Below are positions 52,201-61,520 of a DNA stretch of 64,000 bases, piece after piece (the stretch's first letter is position 1; the number at the start of each line of letters is the position of its first letter). The translations under genes and the position numbers were made by a program. The stretch comes from SG8-41 sp963802355 (GTDB lineage Bacteria > Pseudomonadota > Gammaproteobacteria > Burkholderiales > SG8-41): NCBI GenBank assembly GCA_963802355.1, contig CAWDIV010000028.1:186001-250000 (forward strand), given 5' to 3'. A model generated the notes under the pieces. The model searched no databases. It had not been told where the DNA came from and saw only the letters and a list, made by a program, of their open reading frames with translations.

Positions 52201-52773
52201 TCAACGTCTGAGAACTCCGTCCAACGCATCGCCCCGTCCCTGGCCAATGCGATAGGGAATCTGATCGGTTTCCAGGGGCAATCGGTAGTGATCCGGTGAC
52301 TCGTAACAGTAGGCTTTATCGACGGCGTTTATAAGCAAAACAGGGGCACTGCTGATGTTTTCGACCGCGTGCCACACCTTCGGCGGAATCACCACGAGGC
52401 CCGGACGGCCTGCGCCGAAGCGGAATTCATTCACAGCGGAAAAAGTCGGAGAGTTCTTACGGCTGTCGTATAACACGATCCGCATGCGGCCCGTTGCGAC
52501 GAAAAGGCGATCTGTGGTCTCCGCATGAGCGTGCCAGCCAGAGATGCCACCAGGCTCCAGGGATGACACGAACACCTGATCCACTTTCCCTTGATCCAGA
52601 ACCCAATCCTTTCGGTAGACCTCGGTCAAGGCCCCATAACCCGTCATCACGGACACGACTTCCTTGATCCGGACTCCTTCGATGATGCGCTGGTTGACGA
52701 ACTGCCAATCTCGGGTGATGCCCTGCGAATCCCGACGCATTCCGTCAAGCTCCCAATCACGGTGGATGCTCAT
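52201..52773 (-). CDS. Cupin of the dTDP-4-dehydrorhamnose 3,5-epimerase-like group
   Basis: A 190-residue cupin. RIKEVVSVMTGYGALTEVYR, DQVFVSSLEPGGISGWHAHA, ETTDRLFVATGRMRIVLYDS and LVVIPPKVWHAVENISS are the RmlC-like blocks, including the GISGWHxH metal/active-site motif and WH. RmlC proper makes dTDP-L-rhamnose precursors; this subgroup is shorter at the N-terminus and may act on another sugar nucleotide or be a regulatory cupin. A glycosyltransferase lies upstream on the same strand, supporting a cell-surface glycan role. ATG 52773 follows GGGGAGGGC. Confidence 0.83.
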   Translation of the reverse strand: MSIHRDWELDGMRRDSQGITRDWQFVNQRIIEGVRIKEVVSVMTGYGALTEVYRKDWVLDQGKVDQVFVSSLEPGGISGWHAHAETTDRLFVATGRMRIVLYDSRKNSPTFSAVNEFRFGAGRPGLVVIPPKVWHAVENISSAPVLLINAVDKAYCYESPDHYRLPLETDQIPYRIGQGRGDALDGVLRR

Positions 52774-52798
52774 CATGCCCTCCCCAGTAAATAGCTTG

Positions 52799-53740
52799 CT
52801 AATCTAGACCACGTATCCGGCGCAGTTCTGAATTCCAACCGCCTCGTCCATAACGAAAAAGCATGGAAATCGCCCTCGGATGCAACCCTAACTTGCAGAA
52901 CCATCGATAGGCCAGAACTGAGGCAAGCTGCAGGGGCGTACAGTTGAGCTTGCGTGAATCGATAACGCACTTGCGCGCGCTCTCCAGCGCCGCGCTGGTA
53001 AGGACGACCTCCCGAAACCCGGGATCCTTGGCCATCCGCTCTGCGTAACGAGCGTTCTCATGGCATTCGCGGTGCCTATAAGAATCTTTGCGTTTGCCCG
53101 ACTGCACGGCGAGAACGGTGATGGCCGGCAGAGCCAGGATCTGCTTTCCAGCCCTCCACGCTCGAAAGAGGAAGTCCTGGGACGACTCGATGTAAAGGTC
53201 GCGTGCCGGCCGCCAGCCTCCTAGTTCTTCCATCAGCTTCCGGCGCAAAACCCAACCCGACGCTGGCGCAAATATGTAGGGGTGATAATCGCTGTCGGTG
53301 CTGACGCCGGTCAGAGTGAATCTCAAGTCGTCCCGGGCGAACTTCTCCGCCGTGCGTGGTTCGGCCACGGCAACTCCAGAAAAGACAAGGTCTGCTCCTG
53401 TGGCTTCGAGATGCGCGATGCCGCGTTCCAGGTGCTCGGGGAAATACATGTCATCGTGATTCAGAAACGCCAGGTACGGCGAACGCGCCAACTTCGCCCC
53501 AACGTTGTTGGGACCTGATTGGTCTCCACAATTCTCCTCGAGGTTGACAAAGGTTATGCGTGGATCGTCGAAACCGGCTACGACGTCGGCGGTGTCGTCC
53601 GTGCAAGCATCTCCTACCACCAGCAACTCCCAATCTGAAAGCGTCGAGCCTCTGAGGCTTTGGATGGAGTGGACAAGCACGTTGCTGCGGTTGTACGTCG
53701 CAGTGACGACGCTGATTCTGGGCGTAGCTCTCGATAGCAT
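52799..53740 (-). CDS. Family 2 glycosyltransferase
   Basis: A 313-residue GT2 (GT-A fold) enzyme. PRISVVTATYNRSNVLVHSI is the nucleotide-sugar binding start, DACTDDTADV the following loop, and LNHDDMYFPEHLERGIAHLE the metal-binding DxD-like block; AVQSGKRKDSYRHRECHENA lies in the acceptor region. No membrane helix is seen, so it is likely peripheral. It adds a sugar to a surface polysaccharide or protein. The RmlC-like cupin follows 25 bp on. Start GTG 53743 or ATG 53740; no strong ribosome binding site. Confidence 0.9.
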   Translation of the reverse strand: MLSRATPRISVVTATYNRSNVLVHSIQSLRGSTLSDWELLVVGDACTDDTADVVAGFDDPRITFVNLEENCGDQSGPNNVGAKLARSPYLAFLNHDDMYFPEHLERGIAHLEATGADLVFSGVAVAEPRTAEKFARDDLRFTLTGVSTDSDYHPYIFAPASGWVLRRKLMEELGGWRPARDLYIESSQDFLFRAWRAGKQILALPAITVLAVQSGKRKDSYRHRECHENARYAERMAKDPGFREVVLTSAALESARKCVIDSRKLNCTPLQLASVLAYRWFCKLGLHPRAISMLFRYGRGGWNSELRRIRGLD

Positions 53741-53743
53741 CAC

Positions 53744-54063
53744 TGTCAGGCCGAGCAGTCAGGTTTGACAAAGTGGGTAGTCATCGGTTGTGACCATGTG
53801 TGCGGGCTTTGGACTATGACATGGCTTGTCGGATCAGCGCAAAGCATTGCGCTCTCGATCCATAGGCGCCAACTCTATCTCGGGCGAGCGAGAGAAAGTA
53901 ACCAGGCCCCGCGAGGGGACTGGACTGACTTGTGAAAGACGAGGGACGAGGGATGAGGGCGGAGGAATGAAGCATGACCTAGGCCGCGCCGTCCGCTCTA
54001 TACCGCCAGCGTTCGGCTATCAGCTCTCGGCCGTCAGTCGTCACCCATCATTCATCACCGATG
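53744..54063. other. Non-coding gap with GA-rich heptamer array
   Basis: It contains the leader of the glycosyltransferase gene and a heptamer array at 53935-53968. A further CATCACC/CATCATT stretch lies at 54036-54060 next to the CoA-transferase stop. No gene seen. Confidence 0.55.
53935..53968. repeat. Heptamer array GACGAGG/GATGAGG/GCGGAGG
   Basis: Four seven-base steps in a row. Same period as the other arrays with a different word. Confidence 0.7.
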
Positions 54064-55278
54064 TCAGATCACCTTCCGCTCTCGGAATCCCTGGATTTCC
54101 GCCGCGCTGTAGCCGAGCTCCGTCAGAACCGTCTCGTTATGCTCACCGAGTTCCGGCGCGATGCCGATGCGGGCCGGCGTTTCGGAGAAATTCCACGGCG
54201 AGCCGTGCACTTTCAGCTTCTTGCCGTGCTTCGGATACTCGACCTCGGTCACGTAGCCGTTGGCCAGGACATCGGGGTCGTTCGACGCTTCCAGCAGCGT
54301 GTTGATCGGCGCCGAAACGATGTCCGCGCCGCGCAGCAGCGCGACCCATTTGTCGCGTGGGCCGGTCGCGAACAGCTCATCGAGCGTCTTCAACAACGTC
54401 TCCCGGCGCTCATCCGACACCATCGCGGCACCAAGATCACCAAACCCCGCCCTCGCCAACGTGTCGTAAAAGCCCAGCGCGGACATAGCCGCCTTCCATT
54501 TGACGCCGCGGAGCTGGAAGACCAGCGGCTTGCCGTCCATGTCGTTGAAGCTCGCACTCAGGCCCGGCCGTTCCGGCGTGCCGGTGATGCGGGCCTGGCC
54601 GGTGACCGGGTTGCGGTTGCGCCACATCGCGGTGGTGAGCGTCCAGCCCATCAGCCGGATCTGCCCTCCCAGCAACGAGCAGTCGACCTTCTGGCCGATC
54701 CCCTGCGTGCGGGCGCAATGCAGGGCCGCCAGCATCCCGCCGAACGCCAGGATGGCGCAGGTTTCATCGGCAACCGATACGATGCCGGTGCGCAGGGGCT
54801 GGCCCGGTGTGGAGTAGGCCTCGGCGATGCCGCCCAGCGCCTGCGCCATGGAATCAGTGCCGGGAAGATCGGCGTGCGGTCCTTTGGGGCCGTAACCGGA
54901 AATCGAGACGTAGACGATCTTCGGGTTCACCTTCTTCAGGTCCTCATAGCCGTAGCCGTTCTTCTCCGCAGCGCCCGGGCGGAAGTTCTGGCCGAAGATA
55001 TCGGCCCGCGCCACGAGCCGGTGCAGGATCTCCCGCGCCTCCGCGGATTTCAGGTTCAGCGTGACGCTCTTCACCCCCCGGTTGTTCGTTTCGAAAATGG
55101 TGCTGGGCAGACCGGGAAACACGCTGGCTGCACGGGTGTTGTCGCCGCCGTTCGGGACCTCGATCTTGATGACCTCGGCGCCCAGATCGGCCATCAGCAT
55201 GTAGGGAACTGTGCCGGCCTGCGCGGTGGAGCAGGCAACAACCTTGACGCCGTCGAGCGGACCACGTGACTGAGCCAT
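54064..55278 (-). CDS. CaiB/BaiF-type family III CoA transferase
   Basis: A 404-residue CoA transferase. DLGAEVIKIEVPNGGDNTRA, NRGVKSVTLNLKSAEAREIL, RADIFGQNFRPGAAEKNGYG and ISGYGPKGPHADLPGTDSMA are the family blocks, the last containing the catalytic Asp. It moves CoA between carboxylic acids (formyl-, succinyl- or related CoA donors), activating acids for beta-oxidation or ring cleavage. AGGAAATATCGCT precedes ATG 55278. No partner gene is adjacent. Confidence 0.93.
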   Translation of the reverse strand: MAQSRGPLDGVKVVACSTAQAGTVPYMLMADLGAEVIKIEVPNGGDNTRAASVFPGLPSTIFETNNRGVKSVTLNLKSAEAREILHRLVARADIFGQNFRPGAAEKNGYGYEDLKKVNPKIVYVSISGYGPKGPHADLPGTDSMAQALGGIAEAYSTPGQPLRTGIVSVADETCAILAFGGMLAALHCARTQGIGQKVDCSLLGGQIRLMGWTLTTAMWRNRNPVTGQARITGTPERPGLSASFNDMDGKPLVFQLRGVKWKAAMSALGFYDTLARAGFGDLGAAMVSDERRETLLKTLDELFATGPRDKWVALLRGADIVSAPINTLLEASNDPDVLANGYVTEVEYPKHGKKLKVHGSPWNFSETPARIGIAPELGEHNETVLTELGYSAAEIQGFRERKVI

Positions 55279-55293
55279 AGCGATATTTCCTAA

Positions 55294-55430
55294 GAGCGTG
55301 ATGGGTGATGAGTATAAACCCGTGACGAAGTGACGCAGTGACGAAGCGACGAAAAGCGGCTTCTTCCATGGGCTTCGTTTCCGTTTATTTCGTTCGTGGC
55401 TTCGTGTTCTTCGTGTTAAAGCTGTTCCTC
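55294..55430. repeat. GTGATGG heptamers, GTGACGAA octamers and CTTCGTG words
   Basis: GTGATGGGTGATGAG at 55298-55312, then GTGACGAA-type octamers (55321-55352), then CTTCGTTTCC/CTTCGTG words (55373-55428). Three repeat types lie side by side between divergent genes. Confidence 0.6.
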
Positions 55431-55560
55431 AGGAATAGGAGATCCGACCGCACCGCCGTGAGTATTTTTGGGATGGCGACCGCGTTCCAACGTCGAATAC
55501 GGCGCTTGTGATGTCCGAAAACGGCGAGCGGCGGCCGCGCGCGGCGCTCATAATGCGCCC

Positions 55561-57009
55561 ATGACGCTCGACTCCCACACCTGCTATCGGGCGCTGAAAG
55601 CGCGCGATGCGAGGTTCGACGGCCGCTTCTTCGTCGCGGTATCGTCGACGCGCATTTACTGCCGCCCGGTGTGCACGGTCAAGCCGCCCCGGCGCGAGAA
55701 CTGCCGTTTCTATCCCAGCGCGGCGGCGGCGGAGTCGGCCGGCTACCGTCCGTGCCTGCGCTGCCGGCCCGAGCTCGCCCCCGGCAACGCCAGCGTGGAC
55801 GCGACCTCGCGCCTCGCGCAGGCTGCTGCGAGCATGATGGAGGACCGGACGCTGGACGAGGCAGGGCTGGAGACGGTCGCTGCGCGGCTCGGCATCACCG
55901 ACCGCCATCTGCGCCGCGCGTTCGGCGCCGAGTTCGGCGTCTCGCCGGTGGAATTCGCGCAGACGCAGCGCCTGCTGCTCGCGAAGCGCCTGCTGACCGA
56001 CACTGTGCTGCCGGTCACCGAGGTGGCATTCGCGAGCGGCTTCGGCAGCCTGCGGCGCTTCAACGCGCTGTTCAAGCAGCGCTATCGTCTCCAGCCCAGC
56101 CAGTTGCGCCGGCATATGCATGGCGCGGCGGCGGCTTCAACGGCGGCAGATGTCTTGAAATTCGAGCTGAGCTTCCGTCCGCCCTACGACTGGGCCGCCG
56201 TGAGCGCGTTCCTCGGCGCGCGCGCGATCGCGGGCGTGGAGGCCGTGGAGGGCGCCTGCTACCGCCGCACGGTGCGCGTCCCGATCGACGGCAAGGAGCA
56301 CCGCGGCTGGATCGAAGTCGGGATGTCGCCGAAGAAGCCCGCGCTGCGCGTCACGGTCTCGGCCTCGCTCGCCAAGGCGCTGCCGCCCGTGCTCTCGCGC
56401 GTCAAATCGCTGATGGACCTGGCCTGCCATCCTGCCGAAGTCGCGCAGGCGCTCGGCGCGCTGGCAAAGCGCCACCCCGGATTGCGCGTGCCCGGCGCAT
56501 TCGATGGCTTCGAAGTGGCGGTGCGCGCGATCCTCGGCCAGCAGGTGACGGTCGCCGCTGCGCGCACGGTCGCCGGCCGCTTTGCCGCTGCATTCGGCGA
56601 GCCGATCGAAACCCCGTTCGCGGCGCCTGACGACGCTATTTCCGGCCGCCGGGCGCATCGCGGAGCTGCCCTACGGCCGCATTGCGCGCATCGGCATGCC
56701 CGGCGCACGCGCCCGCACCGTGCTCGCGCTTGCGCGCGCGGTGGCCGACGGCGGTCTCGTCCTCGATGCCGAACGCGGATATCGAGACGACGCTCGATAG
56801 GCTGCGCGCGCTGCCCGGCGTGGGCGAGTGGACCGCGCAGTACATCGCGATGCGCGCGCTGGCCTGGCCGGACGCCTTTCCGCACACCGATCTGGGCGTG
56901 ATGAAGGCACTCGGCGAAACCAACGCGCGCCGCGTGCTCGCCGCCGGCGAAGCCTGGCGGCCCTGGCGCGCTTACGCCGTGATGCATCTGTGGCAATCGC
57001 TTCAAGTGA
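55561..57009 (+). pseudogene. alkA: Ada/AlkA-type DNA-repair protein, two frameshifts
   Basis: A fusion of three parts. First, the Ada zinc domain with IYCRPVCTVKPPRRENCRFY and GYRPCLRCRPE (four Cys ligands). Second, an AraC-type HTH region (LETVAARLGITDRHLRRAFG, VTEVAFASGFGSLRRFNALF). Third, an AlkA glycosylase domain: GFEVAVRAILGQQVTVAAAR, then after a frameshift near 56628 LTTLFPAAGRIAELPYGRIA, then after another near 56768 NADIETTLDRLRALPGVGEW and FPHTDLGVMK with the catalytic Asp. The protein removes alkylated bases and senses methylation. The order and residues are complete, so decay is very recent or the indels are artefacts. ogt follows directly. Confidence 0.88.
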
Positions 57010-57024
57010 AAGGAATGAACATGC

Positions 57025-57541
57025 ATGCACTGCTACGATCTCTACGAAAGTCCGCATGGCCGGATACTGCTCGTCGCCAGCGACGAGGGACTATCCGGCG
57101 TCTACTTCGACGGCCAGAAATATCATCCGCAGCTCGACGCCGCATGGCTGCACGACGCGCGCCACGCGCTGCTGCGCCAGGCGAAGCGCGAGCTGGCCGA
57201 GTATTTCGGCGGAGAGCGCAAGCGCTTCGAGACCGCGCTCGCGCCCGCAGGCACGCCGTTTCAGTGCACGAGTATGGAGGGCGATCTCGACCGTCGATTT
57301 CGGCGCGACCATTACCTACGGCGAGCTCGCCCGACGCGCCGGATCTCCGGGCAGCGCGCGCGCCGCGGGCGCGGCGACCGGACGCAATCCGATCGGGATC
57401 ATCGTTCCCTGCCACCGCATCGTCGGCTCGAACGGCAGCCTGACGGGATACGCCGGCGGTCTGGAGAAAAAGCGCGCGCTGCTCGCGCTCGAGGGCGCAA
57501 GAGCGGAATCACCAACCATGGACCTCCTGCGGGCCGCTTAG
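57025..57541 (+). pseudogene. ogt: O6-methylguanine-DNA methyltransferase (Ogt/MGMT), frameshifted
   Basis: The first frame reads CYDLYESPHGRILLVASDEG, YFDGQKYHPQLDAAWLHDAR and ETALAPAGTPFQ. Near 57262 the frame changes to VWRAISTVDFGATITYGELA and GRNPIGIIVPCHRIVGSNGS, with the acceptor Cys in PCHRI, and TGYAGGLEKKRALLALEGA. Joined length is about 170, normal. Ogt transfers the methyl group from O6-methylguanine to its own Cys. ATG 57025 follows GAAAGGA. It lies right behind the Ada/AlkA gene, an alkylation-repair pair; both are broken. Confidence 0.88.
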
Positions 57542-57562
57542 AGATAGTAAAAGACATGCGGG

Positions 57563-58540
57563 CTAGTCGGTCGCGGTGATGCCCGCGTCCTTGATCACCT
57601 TCGTCCACTTCGCGACATCCGACCTGACGATCGCCGCAAGCTCGTTGGGCGTGTTGCCCACTGTATCCAGGCCCATCTGCGAAAATCTCGCGCGCATGTC
57701 CGGCTGCCCCAGCACCTTCACCGTTTCCTGATGCAGCTTGTTTACGATGGCTGCGGGCGTTCCGGCCGGCGCAAGGAGCCCGAACCATGAAACCGCCTCG
57801 AAGCCGGGAAATCCGGACTCCGCTATGGTCGGGAACTCCGGAATGTTCGGGGAGCGCTTGAGGGACGACACCGCCAAGCCGCGCAGCCTGCCGTCGCGGA
57901 CTGTCGGCAATATCGCAGCCGCGTTCTGCAAAGTCATCGCGACGCGCCCACCGATCACGTCCGTGAAAATCGCCCCCTTGTACGGAACGTGGATGATGTC
58001 CACGCCCGCGAGGATCTTGAGCAGCTCGATCCCGATATGCTGAGGCGTCCCGGCTCCGGGACTGGCGTAGGAGAGCTTCCCGGGCTGTGCCCGGGCGAGC
58101 GCAATCAATTCCTGGAAACTCTTCACCGGCACCTCGTTGTTCACCGCCATGATGCTCGGCATCGCAAGGAGGAGCGAGATGGGCGCGAAATCACGCATCG
58201 GATCGTAGGCGAGTTTGCTGTACAGGCCCGGGGCGATGGTCATCGCGCCGTTGGCGCCGTACTGCAGCGTGTAGCCGTCCGGCGGCGCCTTCGCGGCGCG
58301 CGCGGCGCCGACAGTGCCGCCCGCCCCCGGAACGTTGTCGACTGTCACCGCCACGCCCCATGCCTCGCTGAATTTCTGGGCGAAGATCCGCGCGGTGACG
58401 TCGGTTGCGCTGCCCGGCGTAAAGCCGACGATGATGCGCACCGGTTTGTTCGGGTACGAGTCCGTTTGAGCGCGGACCGCCGCATGAACCAACGCGAGAA
58501 CCAGGCTGGCGCTCAGAACAACGCAGGTCTTGAGTTTCAT
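57563..58540 (-). CDS. Bug/TctC-family solute-binding receptor
   Basis: A 325-residue receptor starting MKLKTCVVLSASLVLALVHA, signal peptide to VRAQT. Blocks: YPNKPVRIIVGFTPGSATDV, VTVDNVPGAGGTVGAARAAK, PPDGYTLQYGANGAMTIAPG, IIHVPYKGAIFTDVIGGRVA and LLAPAGTPAAIVNKLHQETV. AGGAGTAAAC precedes ATG 58540. The GFTPGSATDV loop is the common TctC form (PGG/PGS-x-D-x-x-AR). Ligand unknown. It converges on the ogt gene and is divergent from psd. Confidence 0.93.
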   Translation of the reverse strand: MKLKTCVVLSASLVLALVHAAVRAQTDSYPNKPVRIIVGFTPGSATDVTARIFAQKFSEAWGVAVTVDNVPGAGGTVGAARAAKAPPDGYTLQYGANGAMTIAPGLYSKLAYDPMRDFAPISLLLAMPSIMAVNNEVPVKSFQELIALARAQPGKLSYASPGAGTPQHIGIELLKILAGVDIIHVPYKGAIFTDVIGGRVAMTLQNAAAILPTVRDGRLRGLAVSSLKRSPNIPEFPTIAESGFPGFEAVSWFGLLAPAGTPAAIVNKLHQETVKVLGQPDMRARFSQMGLDTVGNTPNELAAIVRSDVAKWTKVIKDAGITATD

Positions 58541-58713
58541 GTTTACTCCTCCCCGTGCGTGGTGATCAATGTATTCCATATCCGGCCTCCCGAGAATGAG
58601 GTGCGGTTCCTTTTTACCGGGAAGCCGCGTGTCTCGGGATCGACCACCGTCAACCGTCGATACGGGAAAGGTGTGTCGCTACAATACGCCCTCGTCTTTT
58701 CCAGGCCGTTATC

Positions 58714-59565
58714 GTGTCTGACCGCTTGAGTGTGCTGCCGCAGTACCTGTTCCCGAAACAGGCGCTGACCACCTTTGCCGGCATGATTGCCAACGCCAGG
58801 GCAGGCCCCTTGACCACGGCTCTGATCAGATGGTTCGTCCGGCACTACGGCGTCAACATGGAAGAAGCGGGGCATCCCGATATCAAGAGCTACGCTACTT
58901 TTAACGCCTTTTTCACGCGCGCGTTGCGTCCCGGCGCGCGCCCCCTGGCCCAGGCCGACTATATTTGTCCGGTCGACGGCGCCATCAGTCAATTCGGCGC
59001 CATCGACGACGATCGGATAGTTCAGGCCAAGAGCCATGACTACTCGGTGGTAGCCCTGGTCGGAGGCGACGGCGATCTGGCCGCACAATTTCAGCATGGC
59101 AGCTTTGCGACGTTGTATCTGAGCCCCAAGGATTACCACCGCGTTCACATGCCCTGCGACGGCCGTTTGAAACGCATGATCTTCGTCCCCGGTGCGTTGT
59201 TTTCGGTCAACCCGGCGACGACGCGGGGTGTGCCAGGTCTCTTCGCTCGCAATGAAAGAATCGTATGTGTGTTCGACTCGGACCTTGGGCCCTTGGTAAT
59301 GGTACTCGTGGGCGCCACGATTGTCGGCAGCATAGCAACGGTCTGGCATGGCATCGTCAATCCGCCGGGCGCTCGTGAAGTCCGCGAGTGGCATTACCGG
59401 TCAGAGGATCGGTTGTTCAGGAAGGGGGACGAAATGGGCCGCTTTTCGCTGGGCTCAACGGTAGTGGCGTTGTTTCCAAAGGAGCGGCTCGAGTTCAATC
59501 CTCAATGGGCGCCGACGCGAGAGGTTCGGCTGGGTGAAATGATGGCGACGACACTGCGCCGGTGA
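58714..59565 (+). CDS. psd: Phosphatidylserine decarboxylase proenzyme
   Basis: A 283-residue Psd. The self-cleavage site LGST (residues 246-249) makes the pyruvoyl group; PVDGAISQFG (Asp88) and YHRVHMPCDG (His142, His145) supply the charge-relay residues. It converts phosphatidylserine to phosphatidylethanolamine at the inner membrane. The start is GTG 58714. The length is normal for proteobacterial type I Psd. No pssA gene is adjacent. Confidence 0.95.
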   Translation: MSDRLSVLPQYLFPKQALTTFAGMIANARAGPLTTALIRWFVRHYGVNMEEAGHPDIKSYATFNAFFTRALRPGARPLAQADYICPVDGAISQFGAIDDDRIVQAKSHDYSVVALVGGDGDLAAQFQHGSFATLYLSPKDYHRVHMPCDGRLKRMIFVPGALFSVNPATTRGVPGLFARNERIVCVFDSDLGPLVMVLVGATIVGSIATVWHGIVNPPGAREVREWHYRSEDRLFRKGDEMGRFSLGSTVVALFPKERLEFNPQWAPTREVRLGEMMATTLRR

Positions 59566-59640
59566 TGTCGCTTCGCTGGGTGATGTACATCACTCCGTCA
59601 CTTAGCGCCAGCGGCATCACTTAGCGCCCGCGACATCACC
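59566..59640. repeat. TCACTTAGCGCC / GTGATG-type repeat
   Basis: Words such as GTGATG, CATCACTCCGTCACTTAGCG and CATCACTTAGCGCCCGCGAC fill the gap between convergent psd and the TPP enzyme and run into the last codons of the latter. Confidence 0.55.
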
Positions 59641-61374
59641 CATTTTTCCTTCGAATAGCGTGATGGGCGGGTACGCTTTCGGATCGATCAATACATCGAC
59701 GACGGTGGTTACCGACGCTTTCAATGCGCGGTCGAGGGCGCCCTTGAAATCGGCCGCCTGCTCGACGCGTATTCCTTCGCAACCGCAGGCGCGCGCGATG
59801 GCCGCATGATCGACCGGTCCCAGGGCGCAGGCATCGGTGTGCCCGCCGTAGAGCACGTCCTCCGCGTGCCACTGGTAGCCCAGAATCTGGTTGTTCAGCA
59901 CGATCACGACCACCTTGACGCCGAGCCGCTTCGCCGATTCGAGCTCGGCCCACATGTGGGCAAACCCGCCGTCGCCCGCGATGCATACCACGGTGCCCTC
60001 CGGCGCGGCGAGCTTCGCACCGATTGCGGCCGGCAGCCCCCAGCCGAGACCGGCGAGCCCGCGGCCGCTCAAAAAGCGCATGCCGGCGGCTTGCGCCACC
60101 AGATAGTTGGCGGCCCAGATCGGCGCGTAGCTCGCGTCAGAAACGACGATGGTGTCCGGAGTAAGGACGTTGTTGAGGTCGCGCATCAGGCGTTCCGGGC
60201 GCAGCGGCGCTTGGCCGGAATTCATCACCTCGCGCGCTTCCTCGGCAAAGAGGCCGCGTCCTTCCGCGATCGTGGCCTCGACCGCGCCGCGGCTGCGGGC
60301 GCGTGCGGTCAAGTCGAGCGCGCGCATGGCCTCCGCGAGCGCGGCCAGCGTCAGCTTGGCGTCGCCGACCAGCCGCAGCGCCTCGTAGTTGCGGCCGACT
60401 TCCTGGCCGTCGATGTCGATATGGATGTAGGCCGCGGCGGGCGGGAACAGCGTCCACGAATCGGTGCCGTTCTGATTGGTGCGGTCGCCGGCGAACAGGA
60501 TCACGTCGGCATCGGACACGAGCCGCCGCAGAGCCTTGGTGGCGCTGCTCGTGCCCATGAAGTATCCGATCACGCCGACCGACAGGGGGTGGCGCTCGTC
60601 TACGGCGCCTTTGCCCATGCTCGTCGTCGCGACCGGGAGCGCAGCCGTCTGCTGCAGGTGCGCGAGCTCCGCGTGCGCCTGCGAGAGATGCACGCCGCCG
60701 CCGGCGACGACCAGAGGGCTGCGCGCCGAAGCCAGCATTGCGGCGGCCTGCGCAACGCGCGCAGGGTCGGCGAGGATGCGGTCGAGCGGGTAACTTCCGA
60801 GATTTCTACGTCGTACTGCGGGCATCGCACTCGGCGCCGCTTCCAGCAGCAGGTCCTGCGGGCACAGCAACACCGCCGGGCCGGGCCGGCCGCTCGCGGC
60901 GGCGGTAAACGCCATGTCGACGTAATCGTCGATGCGCGTGAGCTCACTCACGCGGCGCAGCCACTTGCTGCAGGCGCGGAAGAGATCCGGATGATCGAGA
61001 TCCTGAAACGCGTTCTTGTCCGTCTGCGTGCGCCGCACGTCCTGCACCAGCGCAACGATGGGCACCGACGCCTTCAGCGCTTCGGCGAGCCCGGAGACGA
61101 GCAGCGCGGCCGCCGGGCCGTTCTGCCCGGTCACCACCGCCACCTTGTGCGATACGCGGGCGTAGCCGTCGGCCATCGAGGCGCCCGCGTTTTCGGTTCG
61201 ATAGCCGATCTGCCGGATGCCGAATTCCGGCGCGACGAGATACAGCGCCGAAGGCAGGCTCTGGCCGAACATCACTTCCACGCCATGCCTCTGCAGCGCC
61301 CGCGCAAAGATATGCGCGCCGCACCAACCGGGCAGCTTGTGCCGCGGTGCCGCCTCCCCGGGCCTGACGTCCAT
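59617..61374 (-). CDS. Thiamine-diphosphate enzyme, acetolactate synthase large-subunit-like
   Basis: A 585-residue TPP enzyme of the AHAS/POX family. Glu61 in GYRTENAGASMADGYAR activates TPP, SARSPLVVAGGGVHLSQA starts the middle domain, and the C-terminal TPP motif is CIAGDGGFAHMWAELESAKR ending VIVLNN. The sequence is nearer to the poorly characterised ALS-like or oxalyl/benzoylformate-type group than to IlvB (no IlvH nearby), so acetolactate synthesis is not assured. The last codons overlap a repeat array. ATG 61374 has no strong ribosome binding site. It may process an oxoacid imported via the neighbouring receptors. Confidence 0.9.
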   Translation of the reverse strand: MDVRPGEAAPRHKLPGWCGAHIFARALQRHGVEVMFGQSLPSALYLVAPEFGIRQIGYRTENAGASMADGYARVSHKVAVVTGQNGPAAALLVSGLAEALKASVPIVALVQDVRRTQTDKNAFQDLDHPDLFRACSKWLRRVSELTRIDDYVDMAFTAAASGRPGPAVLLCPQDLLLEAAPSAMPAVRRRNLGSYPLDRILADPARVAQAAAMLASARSPLVVAGGGVHLSQAHAELAHLQQTAALPVATTSMGKGAVDERHPLSVGVIGYFMGTSSATKALRRLVSDADVILFAGDRTNQNGTDSWTLFPPAAAYIHIDIDGQEVGRNYEALRLVGDAKLTLAALAEAMRALDLTARARSRGAVEATIAEGRGLFAEEAREVMNSGQAPLRPERLMRDLNNVLTPDTIVVSDASYAPIWAANYLVAQAAGMRFLSGRGLAGLGWGLPAAIGAKLAAPEGTVVCIAGDGGFAHMWAELESAKRLGVKVVVIVLNNQILGYQWHAEDVLYGGHTDACALGPVDHAAIARACGCEGIRVEQAADFKGALDRALKASVTTVVDVLIDPKAYPPITLFEGKMGDVAGAK

Positions 61375-61520
61375 GCTGAATCTCCGAGACTATTGTTCAA
61401 CGCAGCGTAGATAACTCACGCGCACGCGTCAAACGGCTAGCAACGGTGACGACTGACGGGAAGCGAAAGGCGTGTTACATTTACTCTCACCACTGTCGTT
61501 ACGTTCCTGAGGGAGGCGCA

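Noticed and set aside
53826..54305. 159-residue plus-strand frame crossing the repeat array
   Set aside because: It runs through the heptamer array and then antisense to the CoA transferase; composition is repeat-driven.
59806..61410. 534-residue plus-strand open frame
   Set aside because: Antisense of the TPP enzyme; no start site or domain.
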